A stretch of 64,000 nt of DNA from Ophioderma brevispina. Lineage: Eukaryota > Echinodermata > Ophiuroidea > Amphilepidida > Ophiodermatidae. How positions within the stretch are numbered: the stretch's first letter is position 1; each line of letters begins with the position of its first letter. Positions 34,150-45,990 of this stretch are shown here, piece by piece. The notes beneath the pieces were generated by a model. It searched no databases. It had not been told where the DNA came from and saw only the letters and a list, made by a program, of their open reading frames with translations. The DNA lies in NCBI GenBank assembly GCA_023653785.1, contig JAMKCH010007110.1, forward strand, positions 1-64,000. Reading direction: 5' to 3'. Made by a program: the position numbers and the translations under genes.

Positions 34150-34548
34150 TGCTGATCCGGGGCTGCGTGTATCCATGATACGGACGCTCCTAACATGGCC
34201 TACTTTGAGGATGGGCCAGATTGGGAACAGTCAGGGGTTTTCACCCTACTCTTATTCGACACTGACTGCGATGTACATGTACAGTTGTGACTCTCTGTAC
34301 ATAGGACCGACGGCTTAATGTCCCCTCCGAAGGCGGGATGCTTTCATGATCCATTTGTTCAATTCCAAGTGAACCACGGAGGAGAGTGATATTCTGTAGT
34401 TAATTAATATATGGTATACAGATCAAATCCAGAATTGATAGTACCCGAATAAATCCCAGCACGTGACCCCACCGGGATTCGAACCCGGGAATTTTTGGTA
34501 AATTTGCACCACAGCCAAGTACCCTAACCGCTAGGCCACGCTCTCACA
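34150..34548 (-). mobile_element. tRNA-derived SINE
   Basis: The minus strand starts with a tRNA-like head (34462-34548): box A reads TGGCCTAGCGGTTAGG and box B reads GGGTTCGAATCCCGG, the RNA polymerase III promoter elements. The anticodon-loop position reads CTGTGGT, but the acceptor halves do not pair and the anticodon stem is imperfect, so it is not a functional tRNA. Downstream lies a body with CATTAAGCCGTCGGTCC, a motif I associate with invertebrate SINEs. No poly-A tail is obvious. Confidence 0.75.
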
Positions 34549-34670
34549 CAAATAAGAGGTAGGGAATATAGATGACTTGAAATCTCTTGTTGCACCCTTT
34601 TAAAGACAATATAAGCAGAGTCAATATATTTTTTAAAAATGTAAATATGCATAGCTTAAAATTGAAGGAT

Positions 34671-34930
34671 AAGTCTATAGAGTTCCCATAAGTTTTTTCT
34701 TCAACTGAAAGATTGACAGAAAAAGATGAACGCAGCAGTATTCGAAGATATGAATCTCTGTTCAGTTACGTGTTGTAGTAAGTGTCCGAACGGACAGTAA
34801 TGACTAAAATACCGATTTTGTGCTTACACTTTAATGTTATGTTAGGGTACCTATACTCAGACATGAACAAATCTGGCAATGCTTTTTTTTATTTTCTGAT
34901 TTTTCAAATCACTGATAGTGCCTTTAATCC
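34671..34930. repeat. Dispersed repeat, copy 2 (pair with 33719-33995)
   Basis: Same orientation and word order as copy 1, with many substitutions and a short internal difference. The SINE at 34150-34548 lies between the two copies. Confidence 0.7.
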
Positions 34931-35804
34931 TTTCAGGTGGTGATATTTTTGATAGAAAGCTAAAAATCCGAATTTTCACAATTTTTAGGGCCACCTGTTA
35001 TTTGAAATCTTTCGTTTCACCATTAAGAATCGTCTAATGAACTTATTTGCATAAATATGTACAAAAAACCCTGTTTCAAAAACAATTTCTGGGAATGCCC
35101 TCGTGTGCCTTTAAGTAAAAAATTGGCTGTTATCATAACACCACCTCCATCGCTTTGATTGTAAGACGGCAGTTGCGACCTCAGCGTCAAAAATTGTATC
35201 GGCATTACAACAACATTACAGAATTAATTGTCCACAACCACTGACCTCTACACATGGATAGTGGGCTGGCGCACCTTTGAATAGTCGCCGATTGAAACCA
35301 CAGGAACTTGCATTTTGCCCTGCTCAATATGGCTTTACTTTAATGTCAAAATTAAAGAAATTTTGTATAACGATAGAACATCTGTGTGGAATATGTGCAC
35401 CAGCAGGTGTATGTATTATTTCCCGCCATATTGAGAAGGGCAAAAGGCAACTTCCTGTGGTTTCGATCGGCAACTCAGACCCGCTATCCAGGTGTAAAGG
35501 TCAGTGTCCACAACCCGCAGGGTGTGGCGATCAGGAAGTTGTTTACAATACTACGAGAATTGTATCGGCATTTACAACAACGCTATCAGGATTGTAAGAA
35601 TAATACAGGAGTGGTGATTATGACACTACGAGGGCTGTGACTAACAGACGAAGTTGTTGAAAATTAGCATTTACATCAACGCTATCATTATGGTGACAGT
35701 CAACTTTAAACAGGGTGTGGCGATCGGGCGGTTGTTTACAACACTACGAGCATTGACGAGAGCTGTGACTAACAGATAAAGTTGTTGAAAATTAGCTTAA
35801 GGTC

Positions 35805-37048
35805 CCAGGAAATGAGATGATAAATCTACTTCAAATCTTTATGGGACATTACATTTCAATTAACCGGCATGGCACGCCAGAGCAGACAAAACCTCCTCAA
35901 GTTTGAAGCATCGCTTCGAGTTTACAGCGCCACACTACGAGTTTGTATCAAGTGCACCACGAGGTTTCAATCAATGCACTCCGAGGTTGGCATCAATGCC
36001 ATCTAGTTGTGCAGGCAATAGCACCTCGAGTTTTGCTCATACACTTTGAGTTTGCAGCAATACACCTCGAGTTAACAATGATGCAGTTGACAATGTAGCA
36101 ACGTCAGAATATTTAAATCACCACGAGAAGCAAATCGAAACTACTAAACTTAAACATGAATATAAGAGAAAGCAAAACATGTGTTAATTAGTAGAAGTAA
36201 ATGAAAAAATTTCCGCCAGCAGCCAGGGGCCACGTGACAGTGAGGTTAGTTGCACAACTTCATATTTATGACTACAACCGCGGACGAAAAATGTTCATTT
36301 TCCAAAATATTAAATAATGTTAACATAAGCTTATCCCAATTCCAATGCACTATTCGATACGATACCTTAGGCCTTAGGAAAATCAAAACTAACTGAAAAG
36401 TTTCCTGCAATTCCCCTTCACGGCAAGATTGTAAGGAAGTCTTCTCGGAGCGCCCTCGAGATTGGATGGGGAGGTTGCTAGATCCTCCATTTTTTCTCGG
36501 GATTCCGTGGTGATTTTAGTTTTTTTTGATTGGGTATTCAACGCTCCGTCACCCAAAGTTACGATATATGGAGGGGCGATTCTAGTCGGCTGGTGTAAAT
36601 CCCGCCTGGCTGTTATTCTCGAGGGTGGATATGGAAGATGTAAACTTGAGGTATGGAGCTATAAACGCGGAAACATTAGCGCTGTAAACTCTGGTATACG
36701 CTGGAAAATCGGCGGTATAACCGCTGGAACTCGTAGTGTAGCACCTGTAAACTCGTGTGGTAGAGCTGTAACATCGTGGGTGGTCAAACTTGGAGTGGAT
36801 TTTGTCTGATCTGGGTGCAATAAAACGGGCCAGAAAAAGGAATTCACTACCAGTGACATTAGTGACTATTGATTTCAGTCCGTGTCATTGAATAGATTCA
36901 CACCAGTTCACCTGAATTTTTCTATACTCTCTGAAAATCAATAGTTGCACTAATGAGGTCATCACCACCCAAATATTGAATGCTTTCTGCTCCCTCTTGG
37001 TAGACTTGACACAAACCACAATCAATTTGTTGCATTGCCCGGGACCTT
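35805..37048. mobile_element. Fold-back element with minisatellite arms
   Basis: Left end AAGGTCCCAGGAAATG and right end CCCGGGACCTTTA are inverted. Further in, the left arm (about 35870-36090) is an irregular ~25-bp tandem array of the type CACCTCGAGTTTGCA. The right arm (about 36560-36800) is the complementary array of the type CTGTAAACTCGTGG. AGCAGACAAAACCTCCTCAA at the left pairs with the complement of TGGATTTTGTCTGATCT at the right. Long inverted arms built of tandem repeats resemble Foldback/Galileo-type transposons. Confidence 0.65.
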
Positions 37049-38017
37049 TAGATTATAGAAGTTTCTAATCATCCACGCAGGATTTTCGTGCACACCATTG
37101 CTAAGTTCGACCAACCTTTCTGGGTGGTATTAAATATTAGATGAACGTCAATTTCACGCAATTAATATTATCAGTGTTAGCTGGAAGATGAAAATGACCC
37201 TAATACTGTAATTTTATTAATCTTATGGCAGTTTTAATGAACCAAATGGAACAAGTAATTAATTCTTCAGATTTTGAAGGTTACTCAATTTCCAGGTGTG
37301 CTCTTTGATCCGGTGTTTGTATTTATGTTCTCCTTTTTTATTTCGTTCATAATTACCTCATGTTAAGGTCGGTTTGTCCTGGCTTATCTGTTGGTTTCCT
37401 GTTGAGGTTTGGCTTCTTCAAAAAGTGAAATTATATCATAATATATGTGGATTGTTATTGCGTTTGAGGTTACAAGTGTAAACCGTAAGTTGGTAAAAAA
37501 CGAGCGTGACCTCTCATTAAACCATCGCGTTTTACGGAGAAAATCTAGAAACGTTAGTTTGTTCGCTAGTGGTGTGGTGGAAATTCTATGCAAATTGACT
37601 GAAGACTTTTTGCGAACTTCCCGAAACTAATTATGACGACTGATTTAAAGTAAACAAAGGAAATAGCATCACCACATAAAAATCAGTAAAAAACACGTAA
37701 TTTTAGATCTAGCATTATGCTTGTAACCATTCGACTTAAATGGAAACCCACGTTCGGGTGAAATTTTGACCTCTTTTTTACGTTCAGATAATTTTGTTTT
37801 ATATACCTTAATAAAAGTCTTATTAAGTTGACTCCCTGATTTTTCAGTGATCTGAACCGATGATTTTTTTAAATGGGAAAAAGAGAAACAGTATACCAGG
37901 GGCTTCGGTTCGGGTGTACGATGCAATGCGGGTAGTGACGGCGCTCCGGAAAGTGTGTAGTCTGTGACACAGACTGCAAAAGGATATTATCTAAATTGGC
38001 ACTGCGCGAGAGATTAA

Positions 38018-38237
38018 AGGTCCATGGCCCGATCGCTAATGCCTCGTCCCCAGAAAGCCCAAAGATTTCCCGGAAGTGGTCAAACTTTTGGTATCCGAAG
38101 AAAGCTACTATTTTTTCATTTACCCTGTGAATCTTAGAGCCAAATTGAGGTTTGGTTTGGAAAATTATGAGCGGACAATGTGCCCCATTTTTGGTCGACC
38201 AATATTAATATTAACAGTTGACTCTATGGGAGTTTTA
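38018..38237. mobile_element. TTAA-type MITE family, 3'-truncated copy
   Basis: TTAA at 38014-38017 is followed by the family terminus AGGTCCATGGCCCGATCGC and internal words AAGAAAGCTACTATT and TTTGGTCGACCAATATTAAT. It is cut at the start of the second duplication copy. Confidence 0.8.
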
Positions 38238-38929
38238 CAGTAAAAATTGGTGTTATCATAACACCAACGCCTCCATCGCTTTGATTGTAAGACGGCAGTT
38301 GCGACCTCAGCGTCAAAGTAGTATCGGCATACAACACATTACAGAATAATTGTCCTGTCCGGACCACACCCCTTGACCGCCTCGCACATGGATAGTGGGG
38401 CTGGCGCACCTTGAATATCGCCGATTGAAACCACAGGAACTTGCATTTTGCCCTGCTCAATATGTCTTTACTTTTAATGTAAATTAAAGAATTTTTTGTA
38501 TAACGATAGAACTCGGTGGAATATGTGTCACCTAGCAGGTTTGTAAGTATTATTTCCCGCCATATTGATAAGGGGCAATAGGCCACTTCCTGTGTTTTCG
38601 ATCGGCACCTCAGACCCGCTAATCCCAGGTGTACACGTCTCGCCACAACCCGCAGGGTGGCGCGATCCGAAGTTTTTTTACATACACGAGAATTGTCGCG
38701 CATGTACAACACGCATCAGGATGTAGAATTATTACAGAGTGGTGATTATGAACCTACGAGGGCTGTGACTAACAGACGAAGTTGTTGAAAATTAGCATTT
38801 ACATCAACGCTATCATTATGGTGACCGTCCACTTTATAACATGGTGGTGGTGATCGAGCCGGGTTTTTTACAACACTACAGCATTGACGAGAGCTTGACA
38901 CCAGATAGTTTGTTGAAAATTATCCGTTA

Positions 38930-40205
38930 ATGTCCCAGAAGGCAGATTTAGCTCCATCACTCGTTATGGGACATTACATTATTCAAATTCACTCACCGCA
39001 TGGCCGCAAACATACAAAACCTCCTCAAGTTTGAAGCCCGCCTCGAGTTTACAAGGCGCCACACGACGAGTTTGTTCATGCAGGCCCCGAGTTGCCATCA
39101 ATGCACCTCCGATTTGCATCCAATAATGATGCAACCTCTCGTTTGCGGCAAATCCACCTCGAGTTTTGCATCATACCCTCGAGTTTGCAGACACTACCCC
39201 TCGAGTTAACAATGATGCCATTCGACAATGTACAACGTCAAATATTTACATCACCACGAAAGCAGATAAATCCTAAACTAAACATTACAATATAAGAGAA
39301 AGCAAACAATTGTGTTAATTAGTTATGATTAAATGAAAATTTCCGGCCAGCAGCCAGGCCACGTACAGTTTTGAGTTAGTGTTGCACAACTTCATATTTT
39401 TGACTACAACCGCGACCGAAAAATGTTCATTTTCCAAAATAAAATACATGTAAAAGCTTATCCCCAATTCCATGCCTATTCGGATACGATTACCTTCGGC
39501 TTAGGCTAAATTCAAAACGTACCGAAAGTTCCGTGTGGTAGTGTCGCCCTCACTCGGGGTGGGGGTGTTCAGAGATCTGTAGGAGTCTTCTTTCTCAGGA
39601 GCGCTGCGATTGGTGGGGGGGTTCTAGACTCTCCCTCAGTTTTTTCTCGGGATTTTTGCAGTTTTGTGTTTCACGCTCGTCACCCCCCAAAAGTACATAT
39701 CTGAGGCGCTCTCGTTCGGGCTGTGTGGTAAATCTCGCCTGGCTGTTTCCTCGCAGGGTGGATCTCGGCGAAGATGTAAACTTGTAGGTATGGACTATAA
39801 ACTCGCAACCTAGCCTGTAAAACTCGTGGTATACCTGTAACTAACTCGGGGTAATACGCTGTGGAACTCGTAGTGGTAGCCCTGTTAAAACTGTAGTGTA
39901 GAGCTGTTAACTCGTGGTGGTGCTCCAAACTTTGAGTATGTTTTGTTGCTCTGGCGTGCCATCAAACCGGGCCAGAAAAAGTATACACTACCAGGGACAT
40001 TAGTGAAACTATTGATTTTCAGTCAGGGTCATGAATCTATAGTCACACCAGTCACCTGAATTTTCTATTACTCTTCTCTGAAAAATCAATCGTTTCAACA
40101 TATGATGTCATCACCACCCAAATATTGAATGCTTTCTGCTCCCTCCTTGTAGACTTGACACAAACCCATCATTCTGTTGCATTTTCCCGGGACCTTTAAG
40201 ATTAT
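38930..40205. mobile_element. Second copy of the minisatellite-arm fold-back element
   Basis: Ends ATGTCCCAGAAGGC and TTCCCGGGACCTTTAA correspond to those at 35805 and 37048. Arms contain CCTCGAGTTTGCAG and its complement-type words. Frameshifts are frequent. Confidence 0.6.
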
Positions 40206-41169
40206 AGTAAGTTCTAATCACACGCCATGGATTTTCGTGCACACCTATTGCTAAGTTCGACCAACCTTTCTGGGTGGTATTAAATATTAGATTACGTCAT
40301 TTCAACGATTATATTTCCTCAGTGTTCAGCTGGAGAGAAAATGACCTCCATACTGTGTTTTAGTAACATTATGGCAGTTTTAATGAACCAAATGAACAAT
40401 AATATCTTTTCAGATTTGAAGGTTTACTCAATTTACCAGGTGTTCTTCTTTGATTCCGGTTTGATTTATGTTCTCCGTTTTATTTCGTCACTCATTACCT
40501 ACCTCATTTAATCGGTTTGTCCTGGCTTTCCTGTTGGTTCCTGTTGATGTTTGGCTTCTTTCAAAAGTAAATTATAATCATAATATATGTGATTGTTATT
40601 GCGGAGGGTTTTACAAGTGGTAAACCTGTAAGTTGGTGAAAACGAGGCGTGACCTTCTCATTAAATAGCGTTTTTTACGAGAAATCTAGAACCAACTTAG
40701 TTTGTTCGCTAGTGTGTGGAATTTCCTATGCAAATTGACCGAAGACTTGTTTGCGAACTTCCCCGTAAGCAATTAAGTGAAACTGAAATTTAAATAAACA
40801 AGGAAAGAGCATCACCCACCCTCAACATAAAATCAGTAAAAAAACACGTTATTTTAGATGCTAGCATTATGATTGTAACCATTTCGACTAAATGGTAACA
40901 CCAAGTTCGCGGTTAAATATTTGACATCTTTTTTAACGTTCGATAATTTTTTTTTTATTATACCTTAATAAAGTCTTATTATAGTTGTCCCTGATTTGTT
41001 CAGTGATCGAACGATGATTTTTTTAAATGGGAAAAAGAGAACAGTATGCCAGGGGCTTCGGTTCGGGTGTACGATGCAATGCGGGTAGTGTACGGCGCTC
41101 CGGAAAGTGTGTATTCTGTTCACAGACTGCAAAATATTATCTCAAATGGCACTCGCTCGAGAGATTTAA

Positions 41170-41510
41170 GGTACTGGCCCGTCGCACTAGCCTTGTCTCC
41201 AGAAGCCCCAGAATTTTACCGGAATTGGTCAACATTTTGGTATCAGAAGAAAGCTACTATTATTCTCATTTACCCTGTGAAATCTAGAGCCAAATGATGT
41301 TTGGTTTGGAAATTATGAGCGAAATGTGCCCATTTTGGTCGATCCAATATTAATATACACAGTACTCTATGGGAGTTACAAAATCACGTTTTTAGCTCTC
41401 GCATCAATACGAATTGAAATATCAGCGCAAAACTTACAGATGAGTTTGGGAGTGAAGGCCAATCTAATCAACATTTAAACTACTTGTCCTTAAATCGGGG
41501 CCATCCCCCT
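41170..41510. mobile_element. TTAA-type MITE family, full-length copy
   Basis: TTAA at 41166-41169 and 41511-41514 bounds a 341-bp element. The left end reads GGTACTGGCCCGTCGC (degraded), and the right end reads ATCGGGGCCATCCCCC, an inverted counterpart of the family's left terminus. The interior has TGGTATCAGAAGAAAGC and AAATCACGTTTTTAGCTCTC. TTAA targets suggest mobilisation by a piggyBac-like transposase. Confidence 0.85.
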
Positions 41511-41782
41511 TTAACGTTATCGAGTCCTTCATAGAGATGGTGTGTAATTGAACTAATCTCAAATATCTCCTTAAAACGACCGGAGCGGTTTCTATGGAAG
41601 TTTGTTGGCATCAGAGGGTCCGTTTCTCTATATGTTTTTGTTGTAAATATGTATCGTAATTGGGTCTGAAACCTATAGAACCTAGCGAAGAAAATTAACG
41701 TGTTTGTCCGGTACGCTTCGGACTCGCAAGACACGAAAAGTTTACACGCAATCTCAACGAACTATTTGTTTGGGAACCGATT

Positions 41783-42520
41783 TTGTGTATTTCCACATGT
41801 GGAAATGCACCAAATCCACTTGAATTTCCACATGTGACATACACCGGTCCAGCTTGTATTCCACCAGTGTGGAAATTTCACCGAAAAATGTGTATTTCCA
41901 AATCCTCTTATTTGTGGAAATACACCTATCCGCTTCTCTTTTACATGTGGATATTCACCATCCGCTTGTAATTATTTCCCGGCATGTGGATTTTCGCTAA
42001 AATTCGTGTATTTCCACATGTGGATAATTCTCACCGAAAATGTTTATTTTTCCGCACGTTGGTATATGTCACAATCTCCCCAATTTCCACTGTGGATATG
42101 CACCGAACAATGTGTATTTCCGCATGTGGATATTCACAGATCTCCGCGGATTTCCACATTTTGGATATTTCGCCCGAAAATGTGTATTTCCGCATGTTGA
42201 TATTAGCTCCAATTCGTGAATTTCCACATGTGGATTTCACCGAAAATGTGTATCTCCGCACTTTGGTAAATTCACAGATCTCCGCGAACTTCCACATGTG
42301 GAAATTCACGAAAAATGTTATTTTCCCGCATGTGATATTCGCTAAAATTTGTGTAGTTCCCCATGTGGATATTCACCGCAAAATGTGTATCTCCGCACGT
42401 CACCGATCCCACGTTCATATCACATTTGGACATTCACCGACTAATGCGTATCTTTCGCATGTTGGTACTATTCACCCGATCCCCGTTCATATTCCCTGGG
42501 TATATTCACCGATCCCAAAA
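41783..42520 (+). repeat. CCACATGTGG minisatellite array, forward orientation
   Basis: Irregular units of about 50-60 bp carry TTTCCACATGTGGATATTCACCG followed by AAAATGTGTATTTCCGCA. Most units hold the palindrome CCACATGTGG or a one-base variant. The open frames here read a repeating H-M-W-I-F-T-E-N-V-Y-like peptide and are artefacts of the array. The same unit occurs inverted at 48230-49440. Confidence 0.9.
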
Positions 42521-44383
42521 AAAAAATGGCAACAATAAGAGTCAACATCAGGTATTAAAATGAGCAAATGTTATCCATGATTATAGAAATATCAGAAGGT
42601 GAAGTAAGTTTAAATCGTGCTCATTTTAATCCCTTTACAAACAATACTTAAGAGCTGGATTAAATTCAGATCCATTGGTGTCGAGATGACGGGACTTGAA
42701 TTGGAGCTATTGGCATTGTTTTGGTTGAATCAGTGGGCTTTATCATCCCTTGAAAGCGGCATCTTTGGGGCAACGCGCTTTGTTGAGCGTGTTTTTTTAA
42801 TCAATTGGTTGGTAGCAGGGATATTGATAGCCGGGTTTTTCTGGCCGTTTGTATGCGTGTATGGAGGTTTAGGAATAATTTAGCAGTGTTGAGGCAAGAT
42901 TCACATTTTACCCAAATCCAGAAAAAAATCTGCGAAACTGGCTATTTTTGCTCAGATTTGCTCAAAAAATCTGTGGCTCAGATTTAGAAAGAGATGCCAG
43001 AAATGCAAAATGAAACAGAAATTGATCTTTTTTTTACAATTTTTAAAAATTGAATCTATTTCTGAACTCCCAAAAGATCCTTAAAATCGAATGTAAATTT
43101 TCAGAAAATCGCAACGGTTTTGTGACAGGTGTCCGAGGGAAGGGGTGTGCTCTGGGATGGAGAGGGAGGAAGGGTAGACAGAGCTCTTTTATTTGTAACT
43201 TTGGTGATTGTATTTGAAGCTGTGTGTAAAAGATATTTCGGGAAAAACAGCAAGTCGTATCGTTAGGGGCGTAATAGGACGATGCTTGGCCATTCTTTCT
43301 GTGCGGTAGCCGTCCCAAAATGTTCATACTCAAAAAGTTTTAGACCAAATCGAGTGATTTTTTTTCTGTAGTTTAATCACAACATTATGATCTTGATGAT
43401 AAAAATTCCCAGAAATGTAATAACTGGAATGGTCATTTATGTTCCAGGTTAGCAGACCTCTAAATGCTTCCAGTGGAATAGTGGGTGGTATACCTTTCAC
43501 TGTAAGTAATTTCATACACGTGCTTTTAATCATGTTATGAAATCTAGTTTAGTTTTTGATTAAGATTAATGTTTGGTGTAAACTGTCGCTCAGCGTGTGT
43601 AATTACGAATATGAGCAAACTGGACCGGGTGGAGTGAGTTTTTGATTGAAAAAAAGGGAGGAGGCAAAGGCTCGTATGGGTTCTGACGATATTTGGAGTA
43701 CGGAACACACACTTGAATTTGAATTTACTCAGCAAATAGCGAACACTATGTCCCTTTTCGGGACAAAAATAAAAAGCGCACGAAATTGCTAAATTTTTGA
43801 TCACCAAAATATTGCCTTTCTGTGTCTAAACTTTTCGAGCTAACGTCCAAACATATCAGATAGTCTTTGCATATCAAACTATTTAGAGGTCTGGCTTCAG
43901 TGTCTTGGCGCCACGCCTTTTCCATCTTGCAAACCCATTTGGCGATGCTAATGTTCATCTCTTGTTTCACGTTGCACTGGTGTAAATTTTTATGCGATTA
44001 CAATCAACAATTAAGAATATTATTATTCTAGCCTTGTTAGTTTTATTTTTTTAAGTTTATAATTATTAGATTGATACGGTTAATACAAATGTAATCATTC
44101 AGGCCTTAGTTAATTGTCACTTATGGAACTGTCCCCCTATTTTTTGTTATAATCTAGTTTATTCTAGTTATTACGTTAAACTATTCTGTACATTCATCCG
44201 AGGTATTTTGACTGAGGAAAAAAATTCCTGGATACATTTTATCCAAATACCGAAACCTAACAAGAACAATAAGTAAATTAAAACATGAATATTAAATATT
44301 ACAGTAAAATACAGATATTTACACAGTTTATAGATCTCGGTAAAAATACCCTGCCAACATTTGATTCATAGACATACATATTG
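42521..44383. other. Non-coding stretch between array and MITE
   Basis: No supported gene. Open frames (42617-42883 and 43043-43970) show no domain I recognise. Confidence 0.4.
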
Positions 44384-45170
44384 AAGGGTCATGGTCCGGT
44401 CGCTATATAGCCTCGTCCCCCGGTCCACCCCAGATTTGAACAGAAGTTGTAAACATGGTATCAGATAAAGCTACTATTTTTTCATTTATCCTGTGAAAAC
44501 CTTAGTGCTAAAGGATGTTTGGTTTTGATGTTATGAACTAAAAACATGCTCTATTTGGTCGACCATAGTATTTTACAGTGTATGTATTCTATGGAGATTA
44601 CAAAATCACGTTTTGTGGGCCGCCAGCTTAGCTGGAAGACCACTTAGCAAGCCGTTGTGCGTGTGTATGGGTGGATGTGTGGTGGTGGATGTGTGTGTTG
44701 ATGTTTGTATGGTGTGTGTACACTTGTTAAGTTATTTTTAACTGACCCTCAATTGGAAAAGTTTAACTTCAATTGGCAACTTCCTGTCAATAGGTGCAAC
44801 AATGGATCCTCCATTTGTTGAGGTCACAGGTCATTTTGCAAAGGGGCTCAAAGGTCATGTGAGGTCAGTGAAAAGGGCTTAAAATGTAAATTGATCTAAA
44901 TTGAAACTTGAAGTTCATTGGACAACTTGTGTATGAGGTGCACCGGCATGCGATCCCTCATATGTTTTGAGATCAAAGTCATGTGCCAGGTTCAAAGGTA
45001 CAAATGGGGCGGCCCAGCTATATTCTTTGAATATAGCGAGGCCGAAAGTCGAGAAACGCGAAATTCTAGTTAGCTCTCATTTCAAAACGATTGAATAAGT
45101 AGCGCGAAACTTTACAGACGTGGTTTTGGGAAGGCCATTCTATCAATTAAAAATTTTAATCCGTTAAGGG
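44384..45170. mobile_element. TTAA-type MITE family copy split by a later insertion
   Basis: Starts AAGGGTCATGGTCCGGTCGC and ends near TTAATCCGTTAAGGG, both degraded. Family words TATCAGATAAAGCTACTATT and TTGGTCGACCATAGTA lie left of the insertion, and TAGCTCTCATTTCAAAACGA lies right of it. It is the most diverged copy in the window. Confidence 0.7.
44615..45069. mobile_element. ~455-bp insertion nested in the TTAA MITE
   Basis: The host word CACGTTTTTAGCTCTC is split here. The insert begins GTGGGCCGCCAGCTTAGCTG, has a GT-rich tract at 44655-44725 and ends with GGCGGCCCAGCTATATTC and a tail GAGAAACGCGAAATTCTAG. GGCCGCC and GGCGGCC are inverted but not terminal on the right. A piece of the right portion occurs in reverse at 60035-60150. 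Confidence 0.7.
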
Positions 45171-45907
45171 TATAAAACAACAGGTAAAAGCTACCGGAGT
45201 TGATGTGTGGCTATTGTAAGCGTACAGCATAAATCACACAGCAACTGGGGGTCGTAATAAATGAGTAGTAGGTCAAAATGAATGACGGCACTACGCATAC
45301 GTCCATGCAGGGAATTGTTTGTTCTCTCATATACCGTGAATAAAACAAAAATATACATTTAATATTTGCTTTGTTTTTTAATTTACCATATGAGATACAT
45401 ATATAATTCTTTATCAAAACAATAAAAGAAAAAAGTACACTAATTAGTATTGCCAATTCGTTGACTTTTAGTCATAAGTTTCCTATTTTTGTTGTCATCT
45501 GTTGATGTTTGGCACGACGAAGGAGGTTGGTAAAGATGTTTCGATATTTGGTGTCATTGTGACTTTGTTTTCTACATGTCGGGTGCTTGATATATTTTTA
45601 TATATTTTCTTAGTTTGAATCGATTTAAATAACCTTTGTAACCAATTTTTATGTGAATTACGTTAAAATGCGATTTACTTTAATTGGACAATATACATTG
45701 GAACGTGAACATCGAACACTTTATCATTAAATTTGTTTTAGGCCTCGTCATATATCTAAATAGTTACAAATTCCCGACAAATCATTTTTCATGCTTAAAT
45801 GGGCGTGATGTTCTGATACATATAGAAACTGCTTAACTAGATTTTGCTTTTGTTTAGAAGTAGGAAGTGATTGGAGAGACTGTACCTAATATATACCTAG
45901 AACGAAT
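45171..45907. other. AT-rich non-coding stretch
   Basis: Nothing recognised. Confidence 0.35.
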
Positions 45908-45990
45908 CCGGGGCGGCACTTGTATTCCAAAAGTGGATATGATGCATTAACAATAAAACATCGAAACAAGGGTCTCAAGTGGCCATGCCC
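45908..45990 (+). mobile_element. 5' fragment of the hAT-like MITE
   Basis: CCGGGGCGGCACTTGTATTC, then GTGGATATGATGC and AAGGGTCTC, match the left end of the element at 13200 in order. The rest of the element is not found. Confidence 0.7.

Larger units (their letters stand above)
35117..38237. repeat. 3.1-kb tandem duplication, first copy
   Basis: It starts near TAAAAAATTGGCTGTTATC and recurs from 38238 in the same order. It contains the fold-back element at 35805-37048 and ends inside a TTAA-type MITE. Open frames here (for example 36462-36809) are disrupted in the second copy and show no domain. Confidence 0.85.
38238..41515. repeat. 3.1-kb tandem duplication, second copy (indel-rich)
   Basis: Sequence order matches 35117-38237 throughout, but single-base insertions and deletions are frequent, more than substitutions. 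That pattern fits unpolished long-read sequence. The minisatellite arms of the fold-back element are again visible at about 38995-39210 and 39760-39960. Confidence 0.83.

Noticed and set aside
34462..34548. Functional tRNA-His on the minus strand
   Set aside because: The anticodon position could be read GTG, but the acceptor stem does not pair and the anticodon stem is imperfect, and a SINE body follows.
36462..36809. 115-codon ORF in the fold-back arm
   Set aside because: It is disrupted in the second copy of the duplication and lies in minisatellite arm sequence.
41984..42538. 184-codon ORF in the minisatellite, and the 218-codon minus ORF at 48867-49523
   Set aside because: Both are translations of the same tandem repeat in two arrays; the repeated peptide reflects the DNA unit, not a protein.
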